From: Planctomycetota bacterium | GTDB taxonomy: Bacteria > Planctomycetota > UBA1135 > GCA-002686595 | DNA length: 64,000 bases | Assembly: GCA_020853575.1 (NCBI GenBank) | Contig: JADYYP010000002.1 | Location: 75,983-139,982 of the forward strand | Reading direction: 5' to 3' | Part shown: positions 33,157-42,831 of the stretch, piece by piece | Position numbering within the stretch: position 1 is the first letter of the stretch | Layout: every line of letters begins with the position of its first letter | The notes under the pieces: model-generated | The model's input: the letters and a program-made list of their open reading frames with translations, nothing else | Database searches by the model: none | Told to the model about the DNA's origin: nothing | Made by a program: the position numbers and the translations under genes

Positions 33157-33629
33157 CGTGCACGTTCCTCGGGCGTTGCGCCGCGCATCGCCAGCGCCAC
33201 TTTGCGGTCGACGGTTTCTTGGATGGTCTTGTCTTCGCGCGCGCGTTCCTCTTCTCGGTAGGCACCGCGCGCTCGATCTTCGAGCTTCTCGAGCACGCGC
33301 ACGTCGACACGTGTCGCCTGCCACGCTCCGCGCGCCGCGTCGGCGGCCTTGGCCAGCACGCTGACGAGCTGCTTGCGCTCTTGGATGCGCCGCGTGAGCA
33401 ACGGGACCGTGCGCTGCGCGACCAGCACCTCGGCCGGAGCGATCGCCGCGCGCGTCTGGATCACGGCCAGCTCGCGCTCGGCCTCGCGCAGGGTGTCGCG
33501 CGCTTCCTCGAGCGTCTTCTCCGCAGCGCGCACGGCGGACTCGGCGGCGAGCAACTCGGTGCGCGCGATTTCTTCGCGGATCTCGCGCACGCGCAGCAAG
33601 CGGGCCAACTTGAAGTGGAAACGCGCCAT
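33153..33629 (-). CDS. fliJ: Flagellar export protein FliJ
   Basis: A 158-residue, almost entirely coiled-coil protein with the family start MARFHFKLARLLRVREIREE. FliJ is the central stalk of the FliI hexamer that activates export through FlhA. Identity rests on size, coiled coil and position right after fliI (gap 2 bases). It overlaps the MotE-like gene by four bases. Confidence 0.85.
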   Translation of the reverse strand: MARFHFKLARLLRVREIREEIARTELLAAESAVRAAEKTLEEARDTLREAERELAVIQTRAAIAPAEVLVAQRTVPLLTRRIQERKQLVSVLAKAADAARGAWQATRVDVRVLEKLEDRARGAYREEERAREDKTIQETVDRKVALAMRGATPEERAR

Positions 33630-33631
33630 GG

Positions 33632-34972
33632 TCACTTCTTCGACTGGGCTTGGGTCATCTGCATGAGCTTCGCCATCAACGCGCGCGTCTCGGGCAAGCT
33701 CGAGCTCTCGCGCACGCCTTGGCGCAGCAGCAGCTCGAGCGCCGGCCGCATCTGGATCGCGGCGTCGAGCTTGGCGTTGGTGCCGGGCTTGTAGGCACCG
33801 ATCTCGACCAGGTCGCGGCCTTCCTTCCACGCCGCCAACAGCTCGCGCAGCGAATTGGCCTGCAAGCGTTCGGCCTCGCTGACCAGGGAAGGCATCAGAC
33901 GCGAGAGGCTCGCCAGCACGTCGACCGCCGGGTAATGGCCGCGCTGCGCCAGGTCGCGCGAGAGCACCAGGTGCCCGTCGAGCAAGCCGCGCAAGGTGTC
34001 CGCCACGGGATCGTTGACGTCGTCGCCATCGAGCAAGATGGTCAGGATGCCGGTGATCGAGCCCTCGGTCGTGCGGCCCATGCGCTCGACCAGCTTGGGC
34101 ACGGTCGCGAAGAAGCTCGGCGGGAAACCGCGCACCGTCGGCGGCTCGCCCGCCGCCAAGCCGATCTCGCGCGAGGCCGCGGCGAAGCGCGTGACCGAGT
34201 CCATCACGAGCAGCACGTCCGCTCCGGCGTCGCGATAGAACTCGGCGATGGTCACGGCCACGAAGGGCGCCATGAAGCGCTCGATCGGCGGACGATCGGA
34301 GGTGGCCACGACCATCACGGCTTTCTTGCGGCCTTCGTCGCCCAAGACCTCGTCCATGAAGCCGCGCACCTCGCGGCCGCGCTCGCCCACCAAGCACACC
34401 ACGATCACTTGAGCATCGGTGCCGCGCGTGATCTGGCCGAGCAAGGTCGACTTGCCCACGCCGGAACCGGCGAAGATGCCGATGCGCTGGCCGCGCCCGA
34501 GCGTGTTGAAGCCGTCGATGGCGCGCACGCCGGTCTGCAGCGCGTCGTGGATCGGCTTGCGCCGCATCGGGTCGGGGGACTCGGCGCGCACATTGCGCAG
34601 CTCGAGCTCCGAGATGCGCGGGCCGCCGTCGAGCGGTGCTCCGAAGCCATCGAGCAAGCGTCCGAGCAGCTCGCGCCCGACGGGCACGCAAAAGGGACGC
34701 TTGAGGGCGATCACCGTCTGCAACGGCGCGATGCCCAGGATGTCACCGTGCGGCATGAGCAGCGTGCTCGTGCCGCGGAAACCCACGACCTCGGCGTCGA
34801 CCAGCGCGTTCGGAGTACCGACCGGGCCGCGCCGGATGCGGCACAGCTCGCCGATCGCCGCCGGCACGCCGACGGCCTCGACCAGCACGCCCGAGACGTT
34901 CTCGACGTGACCGCGGTAGTAGGGCGCGGCGGCCTCGCGGATCGATTTGGCGCAGCGCTCGAGGTCGAGCAT
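33632..34972 (-). CDS. fliI: Flagellum-specific export ATPase FliI
   Basis: A 446-residue F1-beta-like ATPase. Landmarks are the Walker A loop GIFAGSGVGKSTLLGQI (about 165-180), the catalytic Glu region VCLVGERGREVRGF, Walker B LLVMDSVTRFAAASREIGLAAGEPP, and the SITGILTILLDGDDVNDPV block diagnostic of FliI/SctN rather than F1. FliI with FliH and FliJ promotes substrate loading at the export gate. Its ATG shares one base with the fliH stop (TGATG). A GTG one codon upstream of that ATG is possible. Confidence 0.96.
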   Translation of the reverse strand: MLDLERCAKSIREAAAPYYRGHVENVSGVLVEAVGVPAAIGELCRIRRGPVGTPNALVDAEVVGFRGTSTLLMPHGDILGIAPLQTVIALKRPFCVPVGRELLGRLLDGFGAPLDGGPRISELELRNVRAESPDPMRRKPIHDALQTGVRAIDGFNTLGRGQRIGIFAGSGVGKSTLLGQITRGTDAQVIVVCLVGERGREVRGFMDEVLGDEGRKKAVMVVATSDRPPIERFMAPFVAVTIAEFYRDAGADVLLVMDSVTRFAAASREIGLAAGEPPTVRGFPPSFFATVPKLVERMGRTTEGSITGILTILLDGDDVNDPVADTLRGLLDGHLVLSRDLAQRGHYPAVDVLASLSRLMPSLVSEAERLQANSLRELLAAWKEGRDLVEIGAYKPGTNAKLDAAIQMRPALELLLRQGVRESSSLPETRALMAKLMQMTQAQSKK

Positions 34973-35505
34973 CACGACAGCTCTCCCAGCAAGCGTTCGT
35001 GGATCGCGCGCAGCGCCTCGGGGATCTCGCGCACCAGCAACCCGTTGGGGGTGACCACGTGCACGTCGCCGCGCGCCACCGCTTCGTCCGGCTCGATGGC
35101 GGTGCCCGAGCGGAACTTCACGTTGGCCAGTTGCGCCGCGTCGAGCGGATGCAGATGCACGCTGCACGCACCGCGACCCACGCCGGATGCGGCGAGCGAG
35201 TCGCGCACGATGCGCTCGAGGTTCATGCGACCGTTGTCGATCTCGTTGCGAACGAGCGTGCGAGCGATCTCGACCGCGAGCTGCACGGAGCTGCGCGCCA
35301 GGGCGGCCGCGGCCTCCTCGCGCGCGGCGTCGAGCTTGGCCTCGGCGCGTTCCAGCGCTTGAGCGGCGCGCTGCGACGCGAGCCGCTCGCCTTGGGTGCG
35401 CGCCGCGGCGAGGCGACGTTCGAGCCAGGCGTCGAGCCCACCGGGCACGAGCACCGCATTCGATGGCTCCCTGGGGAGGGCGATGTGCAGCGGCTCAGGA
35501 GACAA
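34972..35505 (-). CDS. fliH: Flagellar assembly protein FliH
   Basis: A 177-residue regulator of FliI. It has a coiled region (LERRLAAARTQGERLASQRAAQALERAEAKL, shown by alternating Ala/Glu/Arg) and a C-terminal V-ATPase-E-like domain (VQLAVEIARTLVRNEI, VARGDVHVVTPNGLLVREIPEALRAI). The start is a TTG at 35505: an AGGAG lies 6 bases upstream, and no ATG or GTG fits as well. It overlaps the fliG 3' end by 11 bases. FliH dimers bind FliI and tether it to FliN. Confidence 0.88.
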   Translation of the reverse strand: MSPEPLHIALPREPSNAVLVPGGLDAWLERRLAAARTQGERLASQRAAQALERAEAKLDAAREEAAAALARSSVQLAVEIARTLVRNEIDNGRMNLERIVRDSLAASGVGRGACSVHLHPLDAAQLANVKFRSGTAIEPDEAVARGDVHVVTPNGLLVREIPEALRAIHERLLGELS

Positions 35506-36517
35506 GTTCTTCTCCTGCGCGGGCCGGGCGGAACTCGCCGGATTCCATCAAGCCACGGACGGCCTTGAGCACCTCGGCGCGCGCCGCGTTGACGTCCTTG
35601 ATCGACATCTGGCCGGCGAGATCACGCTCGTCCTTGACCATGTCGCGCACGCGCGAGCTCAGGTTGCCCATGATGTTGTCCTCCACGCGCGTCGACGAAC
35701 CCTTGAGCGAGATGGCCAGCGTCTTGGTGTCGATCGAGGCCAACACTTTCTGCATCGCGCGCTTGTCGAGGTCGGCCAGGTTCTCCCAGGTGAACATGAA
35801 CTCGCGGATCTCCGTGGCCATCTTCACGTCGTCCTTGTTGATGCCCTCGAGGACCGACTTCTCGACCTCGGGCTGGCTGAAGTTCAGGACCTCGGCGATG
35901 GTGCGTAGCCGCGCCTGCGGATTGGCCGCGACGGGGCCGGAGGCGCACTCCTTGACGCGCACCTCGAGGTCCTGCGCGATCGCCACCAGGGTCTCGAAGC
36001 TGGGCGGGATCAGCGTCGCCATGCGCTTGACCATCGCCAGCGCCTTGTCGCCTTCCATGTGGGCCAGGATCTCCGCCGAGAGCGAGGGATCGAGGTGCGC
36101 CAACACCAGCGACGCGACCGCATCGGATTCCGCGGCCAGCGCCTTGGAGATGAACTCCGCCGGTTGGCTCTCGATCGCCAGGAACGGGCGCTCGTGCAGC
36201 AGGCGCTGTTGGATCTTCTGGAACAGCTCGTTGGCCTGACCCTTGCCCAGGGTCTGCTCGAGCATCGCGTGCAGCTCGTCGTCGCTGCGCACGCGCGCGC
36301 CGCGCGGCTTGCGCATCCAGCGCACGAAGTCCTTTTCGAGTTTCTTCATCGACTCGGTGTCGGTCATCTCGGGCTCGAGGCGTCCCATGGCCTCGACCAC
36401 CTCGACGATCACCTTCTCGTCGATGTGCTTGATCACGTTGGCCGCCGACTCTTTGTCGAGGCTCATCAGGAACGCGGCGGCTTTCTGCGCGCCGGACATC
36501 TCGCGGGAAGCGCCCAT
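35495..36517 (-). CDS. fliG: Flagellar motor switch protein FliG
   Basis: A 340-residue protein with all three armadillo-like regions: N-domain (SGAQKAAAFLMSLDKESAANVIKHI), middle domain and the C-terminal torque domain (about 230-340). The torque helix IDTKTLAISLKGSSTRVEDNIMGN with SSRVRDMVKDERDL keeps the charged pattern that meets MotA. FliG couples the MS ring (FliF) to stators. It is 3 bases downstream of fliF and overlaps fliH. Confidence 0.96.
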   Translation of the reverse strand: MGASREMSGAQKAAAFLMSLDKESAANVIKHIDEKVIVEVVEAMGRLEPEMTDTESMKKLEKDFVRWMRKPRGARVRSDDELHAMLEQTLGKGQANELFQKIQQRLLHERPFLAIESQPAEFISKALAAESDAVASLVLAHLDPSLSAEILAHMEGDKALAMVKRMATLIPPSFETLVAIAQDLEVRVKECASGPVAANPQARLRTIAEVLNFSQPEVEKSVLEGINKDDVKMATEIREFMFTWENLADLDKRAMQKVLASIDTKTLAISLKGSSTRVEDNIMGNLSSRVRDMVKDERDLAGQMSIKDVNAARAEVLKAVRGLMESGEFRPARAGEELVS

Positions 36518-36520
36518 GGC

Positions 36521-38134
36521 TCAGACCTTGGCGGTCGCCTTTTCGTCGACCCAGCGCGAGAGGATCTCGCCGACACGCCGCGGATCGCTGCGCACCAGCT
36601 CCTCGATCTGCGCGCGCGCCAGCACCTCGGGATCGATCGCGGCCGCGTTCTCGTCGCCGCTCGCGGCGCCCGACGAACCGCCGGCGGTGCTGGCGAGCAC
36701 GGCGCCGCCCGCGACGCGCACGGCGCCCTCGGCCTTCTTCTTCGAACCCTTCAGGCTGGTGAGCAGCAGCACCAGGAACACGATCGCCGAGACGATCTCG
36801 ACGCCGCGCTTGACGAGCATCTCCATCATCGGGCTCAGGCCTTCGTCGGCGGGTTCGGGCTGCACCGCGGGATCGCCTTCGGTGCCCACCTCGGTCGGTG
36901 CGACGGCGAATGCCGTGGTCGTGACCCCGATCACGTCCTGGCGCGTGCGGTCGAATCCGACCGCGGCCTCGACGATCTTCTGGATCTCGTCCTTCTTCTG
37001 CGCCAACGAGTCGTCGAGCACCAGCGAGACGAACAGGCGCTCGAGACGCGGCACGTTGCGCACTGTCTGCGTGCGCGAACGCGAGGCCTCGAAGACCTTC
37101 TTCTCGTCCTTGGTCTTGGACACCGGGCCGTTGGCGGCGCTCGAGGTCCCGTTGGGGACCGCGGCGCTGTCGTTGCCGAAGTCCGCCGGCGAGCCCGAGG
37201 TCACGCCAGCCGCGCCGCCGACGCCGTTCGTGCCGCCCTGCGGCGTGGTCGTCTCCTTGGTGTCGATCTGCACCGCCACGGTCTCGGGGTCGACCTTGTC
37301 GTCGATCGTCGTGCTGGTGTCGTAGTTCCACTGCGAGGTGACGCTGACCACCGCCTTGCGCACGCCGAACGCGGCCTCGATGTGGCGATTGGCCTTCTCC
37401 GCGAGCTCGCGGTCGTAGCTCTCCGTGTGTGCCAGCAGATCGCGCGCGTTCTTGCCGTTGTCCTCGACCAGCGACGGATCGTAGAGCGTGCGCCCGGACT
37501 GATCGGTGATCACCACGTTCTCCGCCGGAGCGCCGAAGCGGTAGCGCACGACGCGCGCCACGTTGTTGGCCTGCTCGTCGGAGAGCGTGGTCGAGTTCTT
37601 GAGTTGCAGCACGACCGAGACCATCACCGGCTTGCGCGTGCGCAGCGGCGAGTTGTCGGGCATCGACGTGGTCACGGTGGCATCGGCGACGAAGTCCAGA
37701 CGCTCGAGCAAGCGCTCGGCCTCTTGCCATTCACGCTTCTGCATCGTCTGCGCGCGCTCGCCGGTGCTCATGAAGATCGCGGCCGGACCCGAGGAGTCGG
37801 ACTCGATGCCCTTGGGCGTGGTCTTGAGCGCTTCGGCGAGCGCCACGGCGATCTGCGCCTGGTCGAACTGGGCCTCGTCGACGTACACCACGAAAGGCCC
37901 GGGGAAATCGCTGACGCGATAGCGCACGGCGGCGCCCGCCAGAGCCTTTTCGACGGACACGCGCTCGGTGTCGGAGAGCTCGGTATAGAGCTTGACGAAG
38001 TGCGGCTGGCCGGAGATCCAACCGCCGATGGCGATCGCGCCGACCACGGCGACGACCGACAGCAGCGCCACCAACTTGGTGCGCCCGGGAGCCTTGAGGA
38101 TGCCGTCGAGCAGGGCTTGCAGGTCAAAGTTCAT
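36521..38134 (-). CDS. fliF: Flagellar MS-ring protein FliF
   Basis: A 537-residue protein with two transmembrane helices (about 20-42 and 445-462) bounding a large periplasmic region with ring-building motifs (KLYTELSDTERVSVEKALAG, FVVYVDEAQFDQAQIAVA, RTRKPVMVSVVLQL, DQSGRTLYDPSL). The C-terminal cytoplasmic tail (IEELVRSDPRRVGEILSRWVDE) is the FliG-binding helix. The RBM3-like insert contains an Asn/Gly/Ser-rich linker near 300-335. FliF nucleates the basal body around the export gate. Confidence 0.96.
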   Translation of the reverse strand: MNFDLQALLDGILKAPGRTKLVALLSVVAVVGAIAIGGWISGQPHFVKLYTELSDTERVSVEKALAGAAVRYRVSDFPGPFVVYVDEAQFDQAQIAVALAEALKTTPKGIESDSSGPAAIFMSTGERAQTMQKREWQEAERLLERLDFVADATVTTSMPDNSPLRTRKPVMVSVVLQLKNSTTLSDEQANNVARVVRYRFGAPAENVVITDQSGRTLYDPSLVEDNGKNARDLLAHTESYDRELAEKANRHIEAAFGVRKAVVSVTSQWNYDTSTTIDDKVDPETVAVQIDTKETTTPQGGTNGVGGAAGVTSGSPADFGNDSAAVPNGTSSAANGPVSKTKDEKKVFEASRSRTQTVRNVPRLERLFVSLVLDDSLAQKKDEIQKIVEAAVGFDRTRQDVIGVTTTAFAVAPTEVGTEGDPAVQPEPADEGLSPMMEMLVKRGVEIVSAIVFLVLLLTSLKGSKKKAEGAVRVAGGAVLASTAGGSSGAASGDENAAAIDPEVLARAQIEELVRSDPRRVGEILSRWVDEKATAKV

Positions 38135-38145
38135 GCGGAGTCACC

Positions 38146-38514
38146 TCACACGCTCATCCGCATGGTTTCGCGGTACGCGTCGATCAGCTTGTTGCGCACT
38201 TCGAGGCTGAACTTGAAGACGATCTCGGACTGCTTGAGCTGGCCCGCGACCTCGTGGAAGTCGGCCACCTTGCCCGTGAGCATGTCCATCGGCACGGCCT
38301 CGGAGGACTTCACGGCCTTGTCGGCCTGGGCCAGGCCCTCGAGCAGCGTGGTCTCGAACGACGGCGTCGCCGCTTGCCGCGAACCGAGCGCTTCCAAGCC
38401 TTCGAAGGCCGCGGCGACTTGCTCGTCGACGCGACCGGCGCGCTGCGCGAACGATTGTCGCGCGGCCTCGAGCGCGACCTGCGTCAGGCCGCCTTGTCCG
38501 ACACCTTGGATCAT
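38146..38514 (-). CDS. fliE: Flagellar hook-basal body complex protein FliE
   Basis: A 122-residue protein; its C-terminus (SEAVPMDMLTGKVADFHEVAGQLKQSEIVFKFSLEVRNKLIDAYRETMRMSV, quoted here only to mark the block at about 72-122) is the conserved FliE region with the E-I-x-F-K-x-x-x-E-V-R-N-K pattern. FliE links the MS ring and export gate to the proximal rod. It lies between flgC and fliF, the classic order. Confidence 0.92.
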   Translation of the reverse strand: MIQGVGQGGLTQVALEAARQSFAQRAGRVDEQVAAAFEGLEALGSRQAATPSFETTLLEGLAQADKAVKSSEAVPMDMLTGKVADFHEVAGQLKQSEIVFKFSLEVRNKLIDAYRETMRMSV

Positions 38515-38549
38515 CGCTGTGCTTCCGCCGAGGAGGGGCTTTCAGGGGC

Positions 38550-38981
38550 TCACTGCAGGAGGCGCAGGGCGCGCTCGGCCATGCGGACGAACGATTCCTG
38601 CACGTCGAGATTGGCTTCGTAGGCGCGGACGGCGGTGATCAAGTCGGCCATCTCGCGCGTGGTGTTGACGTTGGGATAGGTCACCCAGCCCGACGCATCC
38701 GCTTCTGGATGGCTCGGGTCGTGGATGCGCTCGTAGGGCGTGCTCTTGTCCTCGGAGACCTTGGTCACGCGCACGCCGGCGTTGACTTCCTCGCCACTCT
38801 GCGCGCGCACCAGGATCGGCTCGAACTCGACCACTTGGCGCGTGTAGGGTCCGCCGCTCGAGGTCTTGGTGATGCTCGAGTTGGCGATGTTGCGCGAGAC
38901 GGTGTCGATGCGCACGCGCTCGGCCGACATGCCGGTCGCCGCCACGCGCATCCCGCTGAAGAGCTTGTTGATGCCTTCCAC
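38550..38981 (-). CDS. flgC: Flagellar basal-body rod protein FlgC
   Basis: A 143-residue proximal rod protein with the N-terminal motif SGMRVAATGMSAERVRIDTVSRNIANSSI (rod-family ANS signature) and the C-terminal helix ADLITAVRAYEANLDVQESFVRMAERALRLLQ. The central VTYPNVNTTREM segment with P-N-V-N is FlgC-specific. It starts 4 bases after the flgB stop and forms the proximal rod with FlgB, FlgF and FliE. Confidence 0.94.
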   Translation of the reverse strand: MEGINKLFSGMRVAATGMSAERVRIDTVSRNIANSSITKTSSGGPYTRQVVEFEPILVRAQSGEEVNAGVRVTKVSEDKSTPYERIHDPSHPEADASGWVTYPNVNTTREMADLITAVRAYEANLDVQESFVRMAERALRLLQ

Positions 38982-38985
38982 TCAA

Positions 38986-39348
38986 TCACCGTCCGCTCTC
39001 GACAGCGGCCTTCATCAGGTCGAAGTGACTCTGCAGGATCGCCGCGTACGTGTCGTACAGCAGCCGGTTCTGGCGATCGGCCGTCAGCTCGAGCTCGAGC
39101 GTGACGTTGTTGCCGTCTGCGCCCATGGGCGTGACGAAGTCCTCGCGCCGCTCGGGCGCGATGTCGCGCAGGTCGGTCTCGCCGGTGGCGAGCGCGCTGC
39201 TCAGGAGACTCTCGAACTGAACGGTCTGACGCCGGTAGCCCGGCGTGTTGCTGTTGGCGACGTTGCTGGCGATCACGCGGCCACGCTCGGTGGCCGCGCT
39301 CATCAGTCGCGTCAACAGCTCGACATTGCCCGTGAAGCCGGCGTCCAT
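38986..39348 (-). CDS. flgB: Flagellar basal-body rod protein FlgB
   Basis: A 120-residue proximal rod protein. It carries the rod-family signature GRVIASNVANSNTPGYRRQTVQFESLL near the N-terminus and ADRQNRLLYDTYAAILQSHFDLMKAAVE at the C-terminus. It is first of the flgB-flgC-fliE-fliF-fliG-fliH-fliI-fliJ unit and lies 15 bases after the FlrC-like regulator, so the regulator and structural genes are probably one transcript. Confidence 0.93.
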   Translation of the reverse strand: MDAGFTGNVELLTRLMSAATERGRVIASNVANSNTPGYRRQTVQFESLLSSALATGETDLRDIAPERREDFVTPMGADGNNVTLELELTADRQNRLLYDTYAAILQSHFDLMKAAVESGR

Positions 39349-39363
39349 GACCGTCGTCCTCGT

Positions 39364-40749
<1,386 letters not shown>

Positions 40750-40750
40750 G

Positions 40751-41977
40751 TCAGTTGTTTTCGGGGGAGCGGTTGGGGATGCGGAGGCGCACTTCTGCGC
40801 CGCCAAGAGGGGAGGGTTGGGGAGAGATCTCGACGCAGCCGCCGTGGAGTTCGGCGATGCGTTGGACGAGCGCCAGTCCGAGGCCCGTGCCTTCGGCGCG
40901 CGTGGTGAAGAACGGCTCGAGCACACGCCGGCGCAACGCGCTGGGGATGCCCGGACCGGCGTCTTGGACGCGCAGCACGAGCTGGTCGCGCTCGCGCGCG
41001 CACACGACGTGCACGGCGCCGCCGCCGGGCTGCGCCTGCATCGCGTTGGCGATCAGGTTGCGCAGCGCTTGACGCAGCTTGATGCGGTCGCCGACGAAGG
41101 TCAGGCGCTCGATCTCGCTGGTGAACGCACACGCGCACTGGCCGGCGCGTTCGGAGTCGAGTTTCGCGAGGCGCGCCGCAGCCTGGACCAGCTCGTCGCT
41201 CGCGACGCTCTCGAGCACGAGCTTCTCGGGGCTGGCGAGCGACATCATGCTCGAGAGGATCGAGTCGGCCTCGCTCGCGCCCTCGACGATCAGCGCCGCC
41301 CAGCGGTGTTCTTCGCTCTCCGGCGCCAGGCGCGTGCCGAGCAGCGCCGCGAAGCCCTTGACGGCCATCATCGGGTTGCGCAGCTCGTGCGCGATGCCGC
41401 CGGCCATGTTGCCCAGGGCCGCGAGCTTGTCGAGCGCGTGCAGGCGCTCGCCGAGCTCGACCAAGCGCGTGCGATCGTCGAGGATCTCGACCGAGCCGGT
41501 CAGCGCGCCGCGGCGCTTGCCGGCCATCGCCAACACGGGCGAGCGCCGACCGGCGACGACCACGCGTTCGCCGTTGCGGACCAGCTCGCGCTCGTGCCAT
41601 TCGTTGTCGGCGCAGTCGAGCTCGGTCGACGTCGCTCCGAGCACGTCCTCCGCGCGCGCCGCCAGCACCGTCAGCGCCGCGCGGTTGACGCGCACGATGC
41701 GCCCTTCGGCGTCGCGCACGATCACGCCGGTGGGCAGCGCGGCGAGCACGGCCTCGAGATCGGCCGTGACCTCGTCGAGCTCGGCCAGCTTGCGCTCCAG
41801 CGCGCGATTGGCGAGCTCGAGCTCGTGCTCGACGCGCTCGGCGCGCGCTTCGAGCGCGCGGTAGCTGGTGGCCAAGCTGGTCCCCAGAGCCTGCAGCTCG
41901 TGCACGGCTTGCTCGAGGTCGAGCGTTTGCGCTGCGGCGGGCTGCGCCGCGCGCCGGCGAGTCGCGGTGCGGCTCAC
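40751..41977 (-). CDS. Sensor histidine kinase, FlrB/FlgS-like, partner of the adjacent regulator
   Basis: A 408-residue soluble kinase with a GTG start overlapping the previous stop (GTGA). Residues 20-75 form a coiled coil; a PAS domain follows (about 75-170, LPTGVIVRDAEGRIVRVNRAAL). The HisKA box has His197 (GNMAGGIAHELRNPMMAVKGF). The HATPase domain has LRNLIANAMQA, DAGPGIP and GTGLGLALVQ. No membrane helix is present, as in FlrB. It probably senses assembly status of the export gate or switch, by analogy with FlgS and FlrB. Confidence 0.9.
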   Translation of the reverse strand: MSRTATRRRAAQPAAAQTLDLEQAVHELQALGTSLATSYRALEARAERVEHELELANRALERKLAELDEVTADLEAVLAALPTGVIVRDAEGRIVRVNRAALTVLAARAEDVLGATSTELDCADNEWHERELVRNGERVVVAGRRSPVLAMAGKRRGALTGSVEILDDRTRLVELGERLHALDKLAALGNMAGGIAHELRNPMMAVKGFAALLGTRLAPESEEHRWAALIVEGASEADSILSSMMSLASPEKLVLESVASDELVQAAARLAKLDSERAGQCACAFTSEIERLTFVGDRIKLRQALRNLIANAMQAQPGGGAVHVVCARERDQLVLRVQDAGPGIPSALRRRVLEPFFTTRAEGTGLGLALVQRIAELHGGCVEISPQPSPLGGAEVRLRIPNRSPENN

Positions 41978-42831
41978 GGCTTGGTGCCCTCGGTCTTGGG
42001 GCGCGACTTGTCGAACTCCAGGCGCCACTGGAGGAACTCGAGGTCCTCCTTGGCGCGCTCCGCGGCGAAGCCGGCGTCGGGCAGCGCGCTCACCTGGCCG
42101 TAGGCCACGATCGCGTCCGCGGTGCGGCCGAGCTTCTCCAGGCAGCGCGCGCGCCAGTACTGCGCCTCGGGGTTCTTGGCGTTGCCTTCGAAGTTGACGA
42201 GCGCTTGGTCGTAGCGGCCCTGGCGATAGAAGGCGCGCCCGAGCTTGAACGCGTCGGCGGCGAAGCCCTCGGGCTCGAAGCTCTGCTTGGCCGGCGTTTT
42301 CCCGCCGTTCGTCGAGCTCGCGGGCTTGGTCGGAGCCGTCGCACCAGCGGTGGTCGCGCCGGCATCGCTCGGCGGCGCGACGCGCGGCTTCGAGGAGAGC
42401 TTGCGGCGTGCAGCGTCGTCGAGACCGATCGTCGTCGGTCCATCGACCGTGCTCTCGACGATCTCGCGCGCGCTCTCGGCCGGGATTTCGGGCGTCTTGA
42501 GCTCGACCGCCTGGGAGCCGCTCTCGAGCGCTTCCGCTTCGCGCTGCAGTCGCGCGACCTCGTCGCGCAGGCCGACCAGCAGCTCGTCGCGTACCTCGGG
42601 GCGGTTGTCGGGCGTCTGCAGCGGGGCTTCCGTCCAACGCAGCGCGTCGTGGATCGCGCCCGGGTCCTTGTCGTGCAAGCGCTGCTCGATCGCGGCCAGC
42701 TCGTCCAGCGCCTCGACGGTCTTCTTGAGCGTGACCTCGAGCGACTCGTTCTGGTTGGTGCCGAGCGTCACCGCGGGCACCACCAGCAGCGTCGCCAGTC
42801 CCAGGTTGATCGCGTAGTTGAACTTCAGCAT
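41974..42831 (-). CDS. TPR-containing periplasmic protein, co-transcribed with flagellar regulators
   Basis: A 285-residue protein with an N-terminal signal or anchor (MLKFNYAINLGLATLLVVPAVTLG). Residues 25-110 are helical and acidic; 130-185 is a Thr/Ala/Pro-rich linker. Two or more TPR-like helices follow (ADAFKLGRAFYRQGRYDQALVNFEGNAKN, QYWRARCLEKLGRTADAIVAYGQ). I do not recognise a named family. Its ATG shares one base with the upstream stop and its stop overlaps the kinase GTG, so translation is tightly coupled to the two-component pair. Confidence 0.7.
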   Translation of the reverse strand: MLKFNYAINLGLATLLVVPAVTLGTNQNESLEVTLKKTVEALDELAAIEQRLHDKDPGAIHDALRWTEAPLQTPDNRPEVRDELLVGLRDEVARLQREAEALESGSQAVELKTPEIPAESAREIVESTVDGPTTIGLDDAARRKLSSKPRVAPPSDAGATTAGATAPTKPASSTNGGKTPAKQSFEPEGFAADAFKLGRAFYRQGRYDQALVNFEGNAKNPEAQYWRARCLEKLGRTADAIVAYGQVSALPDAGFAAERAKEDLEFLQWRLEFDKSRPKTEGTKP